A stretch of 42,492 nt of DNA from Nanobdellota archaeon (GCA_030018575.1 JASEIA010000001.1:1-42492); one strand, 5' to 3'; shown: positions 29,706 through 37,933, counted from the stretch's first letter. Program-made: numbers and translations. Notes: a model not told the origin generated them from the letters alone.

Positions 29706-30683
29706 TTACTTTTGTAATTTCTCGCGGGGCTTTTCCATGGCTAATTCCAGGATTTTATTGAGCAAATCAGCATAGTTCATGCCTTTTTCAGCAGAGGCCT
29801 TCACAAAGTCAGATTCCCCTGCAATGTAGCAGTTGGGGTTTGTGTCTATCACATAAACATTGTTGTCCTTGTCAACCCTCACGTCAACAGAGGCATATCC
29901 CCTGCATCCGAGTGCCTTGAAAGCAGCCCTTGCAGTGCCTTCAATTTTCTTTTTTAATTTTGGCTCTACCTCTTTTGCAATCACTGAGTCTGTGTTCTTG
30001 AAAACATTGCTGTTCTTGCTCCACTTTGCCTTGTAGCTCAGGATTTTAGGCAGGTGCTCGTCGTACGTGCTGTAATCAATCTCAAGCATTGGCATTGCCT
30101 CGGGATTCTCGTTTCCGAGAATAGGAATGCAGAATTCCCTTCCCTCGATGTATCTCTCCACAACAACAGGGCACTTGCATTCATCTATGACTGATTTTAT
30201 CCTTTTTCTCAATTTTTCCTCGCTGTCAACAACATTCTCAACTTCAATGCCGCAGCTTGCGTGCCCTATTGCCGGCTTGATTATTACCTGCGAGTTCAGC
30301 GCAATCCCCACTTTCTCATCGCCTGTTTCAAAAACCTGGAAATCAGGGGTAAGGATTCCATTTTCCATCAGCTTTTCCTTTATTTTTAGCTTGCTTATTG
30401 TTAAGTCTATCACTTCTGCTGTGTTTCCTGTAAAAGGGATTTTTGCAGTCGCAAGAATATTCGGGACAATTGCCTCGTCATGTATGTCCTCAAACCCGTC
30501 GCACAGGTTGAATGCAACATCATAGCCGTCAAGCTGCAGGGGCTTTGCCTTGTCAAACAGCATCGCGGCTGTCTCGTGCCCTGTCTTCTTGATTTCAGAA
30601 ATAATCAGCTTGTCAACAGGCCAGAACCTTTCTTCCACAGTTTCATTGTTGAATCTTGGTGAGCATAATACAAGCACATTCAT
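29706..30683 (-). CDS. D-Ala-D-Ala ligase-like ATP-grasp protein
   Basis: A 325-aa ATP-grasp ligase. The N-terminal domain is MNVLVLCSPRFNN ... VAFNLCDGFEDIHDEAIVPN; ATP-binding parts are IPFTGNTAEVIDLTISKLKI, SQVIIKPAIGHASCGIEVEN and CPVVVERYIEGREFCIPILG; metal-binding residues lie in YASVDVRVDKDNNVYVIDTN-PN. It would join a carboxylate to an amine using ATP; archaea lack ordinary peptidoglycan, so the substrate is probably not D-Ala-D-Ala. The ATG at 30683 is used rather than an upstream TTG. The leader includes the GACGACGG motif. Confidence 0.8.
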   Translation of the reverse strand: MNVLVLCSPRFNNETVEERFWPVDKLIISEIKKTGHETAAMLFDKAKPLQLDGYDVAFNLCDGFEDIHDEAIVPNILATAKIPFTGNTAEVIDLTISKLKIKEKLMENGILTPDFQVFETGDEKVGIALNSQVIIKPAIGHASCGIEVENVVDSEEKLRKRIKSVIDECKCPVVVERYIEGREFCIPILGNENPEAMPMLEIDYSTYDEHLPKILSYKAKWSKNSNVFKNTDSVIAKEVEPKLKKKIEGTARAAFKALGCRGYASVDVRVDKDNNVYVIDTNPNCYIAGESDFVKASAEKGMNYADLLNKILELAMEKPREKLQK

Positions 30684-30835
30684 TTTTTTTTCCGTCGTCA
30701 AATTTTATTGCTAAATTTGCCTCTCTTTTTCTATGATTTATAATGAATCTTTCTATATAAACATTTCTTTTTTCATAATTTTTGAAAAAACTTTGTTTTG
30801 AATGAAATTACTTGCTGAATCTGCAGATTCTGTTT

Positions 30836-32152
30836 TCAGTTTTCTCCTTTATCCCCTTTTGGAAATTCAAAAGCAGAAAGCTCATCTTCAGGAAACTGCA
30901 TTCTCTTGCTTATTGCCTCCCTGTATGCAGATGTATCAGGCATTTCTTCGCTTGAAGCACCGCTTATCATCTGCCTTGCGTGTATTCTTGCGGCATCAAG
31001 GCATATTTCCTCAATATCTCTTCCTGACATTTTCTTTGACATCTTTGCAAGCCAGCCAGACTCTTCGCCAATGTGCCCTGCATAGTGCCTGAATATTTCC
31101 GCCCTTTCTTTTTCGCTAGGGAGCCTGAATTCTATCACGTTATTTCCAAAGCGGCTTATCAGCGCAGCGTCCAAATCTTCCTTCTTGTTTGTTGCGCCTA
31201 TTATCATCGTGTTGTCTTTTGATGAAAATCCCTGTATGTGCCTGAGCAATACAGAAAGAAGCCTTCTTGTTGCTTCGTGCATGTTCTTGTTTCTTCCTGT
31301 TGCAAGCGAATCTATTTCATCAAGAAATACCATGCATCTTTCAAATTCAGAAGACCATGCGAATATTGAGCCCAGTATTTTTTCAGACTCGCCGTACCAA
31401 CAGCTCATGACTGATTCTATGGGGATATAAACAAGATTTGTTCCTGTTTCATATGCAATCACTTTTGCCATAGTCGTCTTTCCTGTTCCGGGCGGCCCTG
31501 AAAACAGAACCGCCTTTGGCAAGAGATTCCTGAGCCCTGTCCTTTCTTCAAGCCCCTTGTAAACTTCGGGATGCTTGAACGGAAGAATAACTGCGTCCTC
31601 AACAAGCTGTTTTACATCTTCATACCCAACTATTGAGCTGAAATTATATTTTTGATTTGGCTTGTAAAGAACCGCGCCAAGCTTCTCAAGGGCTTTTTCA
31701 GGAGCCATCTTTTCCTTTACTTTTTCAGGCATAGCCATCTTTTCTATGATTTTGAGCATCGCCTGCAGGTCTATGTCACTGAAATCTCTTATTTTTGAGA
31801 ACACTATTTTGTCATTTAATTCCTCGCGATACCTATTTTCAGGCATTAATGTTACTGAAAAATATTTGTCTTTCTGCTCTTCTGCTTTTTCGCCGTATCC
31901 ATACTTATTTCCCACTATAACGCTGTATCCCCATCCGCAGTCTATAGCCACATTTTGTTTGTAAACACTGGTCATTATGTCTGCAATATTTGTAAGAAAT
32001 GCCCTGCCTGCCGCAGCATAAAATATAATCTTTATGTCTCCATCTTCATATTTAAATTCGGGCTTTGAAACAGCAAGTGTTTCTGCTTTTGTTGTCTTGA
32101 CTATTTCTTCAAGGCAGTTGTTCACAGCCATTTTTACTTTTTCAAATTCCAT
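30836..32152 (-). CDS. AAA ATPase of Vps4/katanin-like type
   Basis: A 438-aa protein. Residues ~165-400 form a classical AAA module: YEDVKQLVEDAVILPFKHPE, P-loop FSGPPGTGKTTMAKVIAYET, pore loop CWYGESEKIL, Walker B MVFLDEIDSLATGRN, sensor TMIIGATNKKEDLDAALISR-F, and a helical lid (MSGRDIEEICLDAARIHAR). The pore loop with Trp-Tyr-Gly-Glu-Ser is typical of the Vps4/katanin/spastin clade rather than PAN or Cdc48. The N-terminal ~130 residues are not a recognised substrate domain. The ATG at 32152 has GGAGG 6 nt upstream. It follows a 92-aa gene by 19 nt. Confidence 0.8.
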   Translation of the reverse strand: MEFEKVKMAVNNCLEEIVKTTKAETLAVSKPEFKYEDGDIKIIFYAAAGRAFLTNIADIMTSVYKQNVAIDCGWGYSVIVGNKYGYGEKAEEQKDKYFSVTLMPENRYREELNDKIVFSKIRDFSDIDLQAMLKIIEKMAMPEKVKEKMAPEKALEKLGAVLYKPNQKYNFSSIVGYEDVKQLVEDAVILPFKHPEVYKGLEERTGLRNLLPKAVLFSGPPGTGKTTMAKVIAYETGTNLVYIPIESVMSCWYGESEKILGSIFAWSSEFERCMVFLDEIDSLATGRNKNMHEATRRLLSVLLRHIQGFSSKDNTMIIGATNKKEDLDAALISRFGNNVIEFRLPSEKERAEIFRHYAGHIGEESGWLAKMSKKMSGRDIEEICLDAARIHARQMISGASSEEMPDTSAYREAISKRMQFPEDELSAFEFPKGDKGEN

Positions 32153-32171
32153 TTTTTCCTCCGTTATCTTA

Positions 32172-32450
32172 TTATTCAGGCAATTGGAAAGAATCGTCAG
32201 GGCCTTCTGTCGGCGGCTCAAGCATCTTTGTGACTGCGTCAACCTGGTCTGAAGGAATCTGGTATCCTGCAACCCTTCGCTCCAAAGCGTCTACCTGCAG
32301 CCCTGCGATTGATGCTGTGGAAGCAAGGACAATTGCTGTCTGCGGAATTTCTGCCATTGATGCCCTATCTGTTCCAGCATGCGTGATAGGATAACCATTT
32401 CTTTTTTCTTCTTCTTTTGTAGGCGTCCTTACTTCTATTTCTTTTGCCAT
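32172..32450 (-). CDS. Small hypothetical protein upstream of the AAA ATPase
   Basis: A 92-aa protein that I do not recognise: a charged N-terminus (MAKEIEVRTPTKEEEKRNG), an Ala/Ile-rich middle (ASMAEIPQTAIVLASTASIA) and a Pro/Asp-rich end. GGGGGT precedes the chosen ATG by 3 nt, and TATA-like TTTATATATG lies about 50 nt upstream, so it heads the operon with the AAA ATPase. It could be a substrate or adaptor of that ATPase, by position only. Confidence 0.55.
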   Translation of the reverse strand: MAKEIEVRTPTKEEEKRNGYPITHAGTDRASMAEIPQTAIVLASTASIAGLQVDALERRVAGYQIPSDQVDAVTKMLEPPTEGPDDSFQLPE

Positions 32451-32551
32451 ATACCCCCTAAACATGATTTTTTAACTCATTTTAGGATATTCCACCCATA
32501 TATAAACCTTTTGCTATAATGACATTTAGAAAGTAGTTACAACATTCAGCA

Positions 32552-32797
32552 TTAAATTTCCCATGACTTTTCCTGCAATTCCATGGCAACAGCCTGTTCT
32601 GCATCCTCTTTTTTTATTGTCTTCCTGCCGTGCGAGACTGCCTCTTCCCTTGCCCTGCGTATAAGCTTCCCTGCAGATGATTCAAGGGCAGTTTCCAGCA
32701 CGTCCAGCGCGCCGGGGCTGACTCTTTCTTTCCCATCTTCCTTAAACTCCCTAAGAAGCCCGGATATGTTAATTAATGCATTAACCTTTTTTGCCAT
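32552..32797 (-). CDS. Archaeal histone
   Basis: An 81-aa histone-fold protein: alpha 1 NALINISGLLREFK, loop RVSPGALDVLETALESSAGK (alpha 2), then LIRRAREEAVSHGRKTIKKE-DAEQAV with the R-K-T-I-K-E-D loop 2 and alpha 3 pattern of HMf-type histones. It forms dimers and longer assemblies that wrap DNA. It is slightly longer than the usual 66-70 aa, with extra residues in loop 1 (EDGKERVSPG) and at the C-terminus. Codons 4-9 contain the palindromic TTAATGCATTAA, shared with the HEPN gene promoter. Confidence 0.92.
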   Translation of the reverse strand: MAKKVNALINISGLLREFKEDGKERVSPGALDVLETALESSAGKLIRRAREEAVSHGRKTIKKEDAEQAVAMELQEKSWEI

Positions 32798-32812
32798 TTT
32801 TATAACCTTTTA

Positions 32813-33346
32813 CTAATGTATTAATACAAACATTTTCTTGAATTTTACGCCCATATTAAGCAAAAGCCTTTCAAATATATTCTCTTCGCTGACAGGCACT
32901 GCAAACACTTGGTTGGCAAGCCAATAGCCCCCTTTTTGCTCCACCAGCCCCTTTTCACCTGCCTTTCCCCTTAAGGCGTTTACAGCCATTACTTTTGCCG
33001 ACGGAGCCATGCCTTTCAGCTCATAAGCAAACATTGCTTTGGCAATAAACCTGTAATCCTCGCAGAAAGGCCTGTTTTTTTTAAGGCTGTATCCTTCCCT
33101 GAGCAATGTGTTGACAAGGGAGGGCGGGTTAAGGACAAAATCTTCCGGCTTCAAGCGGCTTATGTGAAATCCGCCAATGCTGTATTTTGTGTCTTTTCCG
33201 GAAATAACAGCTATGTCAATATCATTCGGCTCAGCCTTTCCTTTTGCAAATGAGCCGAATAGGATAATGTCATAAACATCCTTGTCTTTAAGGACATTTT
33301 TCAGCTTATTTCTTATTAAAGGCAAGCTGTTTAAGCTCATAAGCAT
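32813..33346 (-). CDS. Nucleotidyltransferase-domain protein (MNT-type)
   Basis: A 177-aa protein with a minimal nucleotidyltransferase core, IILFGSFAKGKAEPNDIDIA-VISG (G-S near 32, D-x-D near 42), then a longer C-terminal part not recognised (DFVLNPPSLVNTLLREGYSL, VEQKGGYWLANQVFAVPVSE). In MNT-HEPN pairs this enzyme modifies and restrains the HEPN partner. It overlaps the upstream HEPN gene by about 40 nt; a start at 33340 (MSLNSLPLIRNKLK) is also possible. A palindrome-like TAATGTATTAATA lies at its 3' end next to the histone promoter. Confidence 0.75.
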   Translation of the reverse strand: MLMSLNSLPLIRNKLKNVLKDKDVYDIILFGSFAKGKAEPNDIDIAVISGKDTKYSIGGFHISRLKPEDFVLNPPSLVNTLLREGYSLKKNRPFCEDYRFIAKAMFAYELKGMAPSAKVMAVNALRGKAGEKGLVEQKGGYWLANQVFAVPVSEENIFERLLLNMGVKFKKMFVLIH

Positions 33347-33638
33347 ACTCCCTCATTTTTAGCGCCTGCATTTTGTCCATGCGCAGGTTATACGATTTTG
33401 TGTAATCTTCAAAAAGCCCGGAAACCTTGCTATAGATATCCTTGAAGTGGCTTCTTAGTATGGAAAACCTTTCATTATGATTTTTTGGCAGGATTCTCAT
33501 ATCTTTATATATAAGATAATCGCAGATTATCGCAACTGCCTTGAAAAAATCCGACACCGCGGCATTATACCTCTTTTTTTTGAGGTTGTCTTCGCCGGAC
33601 TGCATGAATTCCTCCGCATTTATCCTGAGCTCTTCCAT
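33306..33638 (-). CDS. HEPN-domain protein
   Basis: A 110-aa helical protein of the HEPN group: EEFMQSGEDNLKKKRYNAAV-SDFFKAVAIICDYLIY, then LPKNHNERFSILRSHFKDIY and NLRMDKMQALKMREYAYELK. The opening helix 'A-x-S-D-F-F-K-A' is characteristic of the HEPN fold. A clear R-x4-6-H catalytic motif is not evident, with N-H-N-E-R nearby. It is first in an operon with the nucleotidyltransferase at 32813. The promoter is dense in palindromes. Confidence 0.65.
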   Translation of the reverse strand: MEELRINAEEFMQSGEDNLKKKRYNAAVSDFFKAVAIICDYLIYKDMRILPKNHNERFSILRSHFKDIYSKVSGLFEDYTKSYNLRMDKMQALKMREYAYELKQLAFNKK

Positions 33639-33639
33639 T

Positions 33640-33692
33640 AATATATTAATAATTAATGCCCTTTTTATAGTTTTCGGTTAATGCATTAATTA
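33640..33692 (-). promoter_or_regulatory. Palindromic promoter region of the HEPN-MNT operon
   Basis: ATTAATATATTAAT (about 33640-33653) is a perfect palindrome just before the HEPN start, and TTAATGCATTAA (33678-33689) is another. The 17-bp segment around the second (33676-33692) occurs in exact reverse complement at 32770-32786, inside the histone coding region at the other side of the operon. These could be operators for an HEPN-MNT autoregulator. Confidence 0.5.
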
Positions 33693-33766
33693 CAGCCCTG
33701 CTTTTTTTCTGCTTTTGCATTCAATAACCTTTTTATACGCAAAATGCGTCATATTACCTGAAAAAG

Positions 33767-35440
33767 ATGGTGCCTTTAACAGCAAATGCAAGGATTGTCC
33801 TGGAAGCAAGATACCTGAAAAAGGACAATAAGGGAAAGATAATTGAAACGCCTGAGCAGATGTTTAAGCGCGTTGCAAAAGCTGTATCACTTCCAGACAG
33901 GAGATACAGGCAGAATCCGAAAAAAGCGGAAAAAGAGTTCTATGAATTGATGTCAGGGCTGAAATTCCTCCCTAATTCTCCCACTCTTATGAACGCAGGG
34001 ACTGAAAAGCAGATGCTGTCAGCTTGTTTCGTCCTTCCTGTCGAGGATTCTTTGGAATCAATATTTACAACACTAAAGAACATGGCCCTTATAGAGCAGG
34101 TTGGAGGGGGAGTCGGGTTTAACTTCTCTGCATTAAGAAGCAAGGGATCTGTAGTCGGCTCTACAAAAGGCGTTGCATCAGGCCCTGTGAGCTTCATGAA
34201 AATATATGATGCCTCAACAGAGGTAATCAAGCAAGGCTCAAGAAGAAGGGGCGCAATGATGGGCATACTGAATGCAAATCATCCAGATATTGAGGAATTT
34301 ATAACAGCAAAGCAAAAAGGGGATATGCTGAATAACTTTAATTTATCAGTTGCAGTGCCTGACTATTTCATGAAAAAGGCAAATAATTCTAAACTATTCA
34401 AGTTAATTGCTGAGAATGCCTGGAAAACAGGAGATCCAGGGCTTGTGTTCATTGATGAAATCAACAGGAAGCATCCATTGAAGGATAAGATAACATCTAC
34501 AAACCCCTGTGCAGAGGCGCCTTTATTGCCTTATGAATCCTGCAATTTAGGCTCAATCAATTTATCCAAATTCGTAAAGAACAACAAGGTTGATTTTGAA
34601 GAATTAAAGAAGGCAGTGCATACAGGCGTGCATTTTCTGGATAATGTGATTGACGTGAACAAATATCCGGTAAAGGAAACAGAATTAATAACAAAGGCAA
34701 ACAGGAAGATTGGATTGGGGGTTATGGGATTTGCAGAGATGCTTATACAATTGAATGTTGCGTATGACTCTGACGAGGCTGTTGCTTTTGCTGAAAAATT
34801 AATGAGATTCATACGGGCAGAGGCTGAAAATGCATCCATTGAACTGGCAAGAAAGAGGGGAGCTTTTCCTAATTTCAAAAAAAGCAAATTAAAAAGAAAG
34901 CAGAGGAATGCGGCTGTCACGTCAATTGCTCCAACTGGAACAATTTCAATCATAGCAGGAACTTCTTCAGGCATCGAGCCTTTGTTTGCTGTCTCTTTCG
35001 TAAGGGAAGTGCTTAACACAAAGCTTGCTGAAACCAACCATTTGTTTTCAGATATTGCAAAAGAGCGCGGCTTTTATACAAAGGAATTAATGGAAAAGGC
35101 AGCGCAATGGGGAAGCGTGCAGAAATTAAATGTCCCTGCTGATGTCAAAAGATTGTTTGTAATTTCCCATGAGATAAAGCCAGAATGGCATGTAAAAGTG
35201 CAGGCTGCTTTTCAGAGGTGGGTTGACAATGCAGTAAGCAAGACTGTGAATTTGCCGAGCAATGCATCAATTGATGACGTAATGGCTGTTTATTTGTCAG
35301 CCTGGAAGATGAAGTGCAAGGGAATCACTGTTTATAGGTATGGAAGCAAATCAGAGCAGGTATTATATGCAGGCGAAGATGCAGTGAAAGTTCATTCAGA
35401 ATTTTCAGGCGGATGCATAAAGGGAGAATGTTCGTTGTAG
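33767..35440 (+). CDS. nrdJ: Adenosylcobalamin-dependent ribonucleotide reductase (class II)
   Basis: A 557-aa class II reductase that makes deoxyribonucleotides with adenosylcobalamin. It has no N-terminal ATP-cone, so it is compact. Motifs: LKFLPNSPTLMNAGTEKQML-SACFVLPVEDS with the redox Cys, EQVGGGVGFNFSALRSKGS, TSTNPCAEAPLLPYESCNLG (NPCAE instead of NPCGE, keeping the Cys and Glu radical-site residues), and APTGTISIIAGTSSGIEPLF. The tail GGCIKGECSL carries the Cys pair that takes electrons. The next gene makes the cofactor, so they are a functional pair. TATA-like CTTTTTATACG lies about 33 nt upstream. Confidence 0.93.
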   Translation: MVPLTANARIVLEARYLKKDNKGKIIETPEQMFKRVAKAVSLPDRRYRQNPKKAEKEFYELMSGLKFLPNSPTLMNAGTEKQMLSACFVLPVEDSLESIFTTLKNMALIEQVGGGVGFNFSALRSKGSVVGSTKGVASGPVSFMKIYDASTEVIKQGSRRRGAMMGILNANHPDIEEFITAKQKGDMLNNFNLSVAVPDYFMKKANNSKLFKLIAENAWKTGDPGLVFIDEINRKHPLKDKITSTNPCAEAPLLPYESCNLGSINLSKFVKNNKVDFEELKKAVHTGVHFLDNVIDVNKYPVKETELITKANRKIGLGVMGFAEMLIQLNVAYDSDEAVAFAEKLMRFIRAEAENASIELARKRGAFPNFKKSKLKRKQRNAAVTSIAPTGTISIIAGTSSGIEPLFAVSFVREVLNTKLAETNHLFSDIAKERGFYTKELMEKAAQWGSVQKLNVPADVKRLFVISHEIKPEWHVKVQAAFQRWVDNAVSKTVNLPSNASIDDVMAVYLSAWKMKCKGITVYRYGSKSEQVLYAGEDAVKVHSEFSGGCIKGECSL

Positions 35441-35471
35441 GAGGCATCAGAACTAAAGTTCTGGGCCTCCT
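35439..35471 (+). promoter_or_regulatory. Hairpin between nrdJ and the adenosyltransferase gene
   Basis: AGGAGGC pairs with GCCTCCT and inner CAGAAC pairs with GTTCTG around TAAA, starting inside the nrdJ stop codon. T-rich sequence follows. It could attenuate read-through or process the mRNA between the two genes. The Shine-Dalgarno-like AGGAGG of the next gene (35484-35489) is outside this stem but identical to its 5' arm, so a competing pairing with GCCTCC is possible. Confidence 0.55.
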
Positions 35472-35494
35472 TTCGTAAAACTCAGGAGGAAAAA

Positions 35495-36004
35495 ATGGCA
35501 AAAGGAAACATATTTTTAATCACAGGCAATGGGGCTGGAAAGACAACAGCTGCATTGGGGGCTGCCTTGAGAGCTTGCGGGCACAGGCAGAATGTTGTCA
35601 TGGTGCAGTTCATGAAAGGAAGAAAGGATATTGGGGAATACAAGGTGCAAAAGCAGTTGAAAACATTCAGGGTTTACCAGTTTGGAAGAAAGCAGTTTGT
35701 TGACTTAAAGCATCCTGAGCTTGAAGACATGAAGCTTGCAGCGAAAGGGCTTGAGTTTGTCAGGAAGATGAAAAGCTGGCCTGATGTCCTGATACTTGAC
35801 GAAGTGAACCTTGCGATATCAACAGGCATGCTTTCAAACGAGGAAGTGATTGCTGTTTTGAATAAAATTCCTGCAAAGTGCAATGTGTTTGTCACAGGCA
35901 GGTATGCTTCCCCAAAGATGATGGATTTTGCGGATTACGTGAATGAGATATTGCTGTTAAAGGCGCCTAAACAAATGAAGACAAGGAAAGGGATTGAGTT
36001 TTAG
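35495..36004 (+). CDS. cobO: Cob(I)alamin adenosyltransferase (CobO/BtuR type)
   Basis: A 169-aa enzyme that transfers adenosyl from ATP to cob(I)alamin or cob(I)yrinic acid diamide. It has the modified P-loop GNGAGKTTAALGAALRACGH (residues 10-29), MVQFMKGRKDIGEYK, and Walker-B-like DVLILDEVNLAISTGML, then VFVTGRYASPKMMDFADYVN. The gene is 54 nt after nrdJ, whose product needs adenosylcobalamin. Together they point to salvage of cobalamin from outside rather than synthesis; no other B12 genes are seen here. Confidence 0.9.
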   Translation: MAKGNIFLITGNGAGKTTAALGAALRACGHRQNVVMVQFMKGRKDIGEYKVQKQLKTFRVYQFGRKQFVDLKHPELEDMKLAAKGLEFVRKMKSWPDVLILDEVNLAISTGMLSNEEVIAVLNKIPAKCNVFVTGRYASPKMMDFADYVNEILLLKAPKQMKTRKGIEF

Positions 36005-36077
36005 TTGGTGGCTTGTAGGTTGTGGCAGGCAGGGTATTAGGGGTGGCAGGAGGCTTTTTATAAGATTAGCCTATTGC

Positions 36078-36174
36078 ACTAGACTAATAATTAGATTATT
36101 AGTCCAGTAGGATATACTAATAAGCCGATTATTAGGCTATTGCGATGGACGAAAGACTTAAATATTAGTCCATC
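36078..36174 (+). promoter_or_regulatory. Cluster of inverted repeats over an ATPase gene promoter
   Basis: The half-site ACTAATA (or TATTAGT) occurs five times. GACTAATAA-TTAGA-TTATTAGTC (36082-36104) is a perfect 9-bp inverted repeat, and CTAATAA-GCCGA-TTATTAG (36117-36135) a 7-bp one. GATGGAC (36144-36150) pairs with GTCCATC (36168-36174) around the TATA-like GACTTAAATATTAG. The last site covers the promoter of the gene at 36188. The region before it (36005-36060) is G-rich on the plus strand. Confidence 0.65.
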
Positions 36175-36187
36175 ATACTATACGAAT

Positions 36188-37489
36188 ATGGAACTAGGCA
36201 GCGTAGCAAGATTCAATGAATGGTGGGCAACAAATAGGGTAAATCCTCTTTTATTAAAACCCCACAAAAGGCCCCTCTTTTTTAAAATAAGCGGATATAT
36301 GAAGGACAGGCAGATTATTCTTTTAACAGGATTAAGGCGCGTTGGCAAAACTACCTTGGCTTATCAAATAATTGATGAATTGTTAAAGCAGAAAGTAAAC
36401 AGCCTCCATATAATGTATTTCTCTTTTGATGAAAAATCAGCAAATCTGGACGAGCTGATAAAGGCATATGAGGAAGGAGTGCTTAAGAAGAAAATAGGGG
36501 AAGAAAGAATATATGTTTTTCTGGATGAAATACAAAAATGCAGCGATTGGGAGAGCAGGATTAAGATATTGTATGATCTTTATCCAAATATAAAATTTAT
36601 TATAATGGGCTCAGCTTCTGTAAAAATAAGCAAGAAGGCAAAAGAAAGCCTTGCGGGAAGAATGTTTGAATTCCATCTTTGGCCTCTCTCATTTGGGGAA
36701 TTTATTGAATGGAAAGGGCTTAAGCTCTATGCAAAAAGCATAGACCTATTCCAGGAGCAGGCAATGCCCTTGTTCTCAGACTACCTGCGCAAGGGGGGCT
36801 TTCCGGAGATTATAGATGAGGAATCAGATGAAAAGATAAAGGCATATATCAAAAATAGTGTTATAGGCCAGATTATATATAGGGATTTGTCTGAAGAATT
36901 CGGGGTAAAAGACTACGAACTGCTGAATATTTTGGTAGAGTCTGTGGCAGTAAATCCCGGGATGATAATCAACTATGACGCATTAAGCAGAAACCTTAAA
37001 AGAAGCAAAACCACGATTATAAATTATCTTTTTTATCTTCAATATGCAATGCTTATTCGCTTTGTATCTAATTTCAGAGGGGGATTTCTGGTGTCTTCAA
37101 GAAAGATGAGGAAAGCCTACATATCAAATACTGCAATCTCATTTGCCTTGGCTGAAGATTTCTATTCAAATTCTTTTATGGAGAAGATGGCTGAGAACTT
37201 TGCAGTGATAGAGACAGAGGCAGGCAACTATTTTCATAACAAATATGAAGTCGATATAATCCTGAAAAAAGGAAGCAAAATAACACCCATAGAAGTTAAA
37301 TACGGAAAGCCCGATATTGGCTCTTTGCTCGGCTTTCTGGATGAATTCAAGATAAAAAACGCTGTTGTTGTGACAAAAGACATATTTGACAAAAAAACAA
37401 TTGAAGGAAAACAGATATCTTTTGTTCCGTTGTGGGCATTTTCAATCAATAAGGATGAGTATTTGAAGAAACCTTTCCAGGCAGATTAA
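36188..37489 (+). CDS. AAA_14/DUF4143-type ATPase
   Basis: A 433-aa archaeal ATPase with P-loop LLTGLRRVGKTTLAYQIIDE (about 44-63), Walker B RIYVFLDEIQKCSDWE, sensor FIIMGSASVKISKKAKESLA-GR, the typical WPLSFGEFIEWKGLK, an HTH-like middle (DALSRNLKRSKTTIINYLFY) and a C-terminal DUF4143/PD-(D/E)xK-like domain (EVDIILKKGSKITPIEVKYG, with D-x-E-V-K). The cellular role of the family is poorly known; they vary widely between strains. The start at 36188 fits the leaderless spacing. Heavy palindromes upstream suggest self-repression. A second member lies convergently at 37934-39295. Confidence 0.8.
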   Translation: MELGSVARFNEWWATNRVNPLLLKPHKRPLFFKISGYMKDRQIILLTGLRRVGKTTLAYQIIDELLKQKVNSLHIMYFSFDEKSANLDELIKAYEEGVLKKKIGEERIYVFLDEIQKCSDWESRIKILYDLYPNIKFIIMGSASVKISKKAKESLAGRMFEFHLWPLSFGEFIEWKGLKLYAKSIDLFQEQAMPLFSDYLRKGGFPEIIDEESDEKIKAYIKNSVIGQIIYRDLSEEFGVKDYELLNILVESVAVNPGMIINYDALSRNLKRSKTTIINYLFYLQYAMLIRFVSNFRGGFLVSSRKMRKAYISNTAISFALAEDFYSNSFMEKMAENFAVIETEAGNYFHNKYEVDIILKKGSKITPIEVKYGKPDIGSLLGFLDEFKIKNAVVVTKDIFDKKTIEGKQISFVPLWAFSINKDEYLKKPFQAD

Positions 37490-37536
37490 AGATAGCGCAT
37501 GCAAGATTAGACCACATTTATGTTTCTGTTAAGGAT

Positions 37537-37872
37537 ATGAAAAGGGCAATCGATTTTTATGAAGATTTGCTCGGCATAAAAACGACCCAACGCGAAGGAA
37601 ACACATGGGCTGACTTTGATTTGGGCAGGGGATTTTACCTTGGGCTGATTAACCCAAAGGTTATTAGCAATAAGCGCATTGCAGGCAATAATGCAATCCC
37701 TGTTTTTTGGGCAGATAATGTTGATGCTTTATTTAAGAAGGTAAAAAAGCATCGCGTTAATATTATCTCCAATCCGGAAAACCTTCCCTTTACAGGTTAT
37801 CCGTATCGCTGTTTTCAATGCAAGGACACAGAAGGGAATATAATAGAAATCGCTAAGTATAAGCGCAAGTGA
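37537..37872 (+). CDS. Glyoxalase/VOC-family protein, start region damaged or non-standard
   Basis: From the ATG at 37537 it is 111 aa, a vicinal-oxygen-chelate fold: KRAIDFYEDLLGIKTTQREG, FDLGRGFYLGLINP, DTEGNIIEIAKYKR. The family's first strand with its metal-binding His is encoded upstream in frame (RLDHIYVSVKD at 37504-37536), but no ATG, GTG or TTG opens that frame before the previous gene's stop. GCATGCAAGATTAGACC near 37498 would become ATG GCA AGA TTA GAC if one G were restored, so a single-base deletion at the start is likely. Either this is a pseudogene or it starts truncated. The substrate is unknown. Confidence 0.65.
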   Translation: MKRAIDFYEDLLGIKTTQREGNTWADFDLGRGFYLGLINPKVISNKRIAGNNAIPVFWADNVDALFKKVKKHRVNIISNPENLPFTGYPYRCFQCKDTEGNIIEIAKYKRK

Positions 37873-37933
37873 CGGCTATTCCCTGTCATGCCTTACAATG
37901 CTCTGCGCCTTGAGCTGTAATCCTTCTTTTTGC

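Noticed and set aside
35439..35471. Hairpin between nrdJ and the adenosyltransferase gene as a cobalamin riboswitch
   Set aside because: It is a single short stem of 33 nt with no B12-box-like sequence or multi-branch fold.
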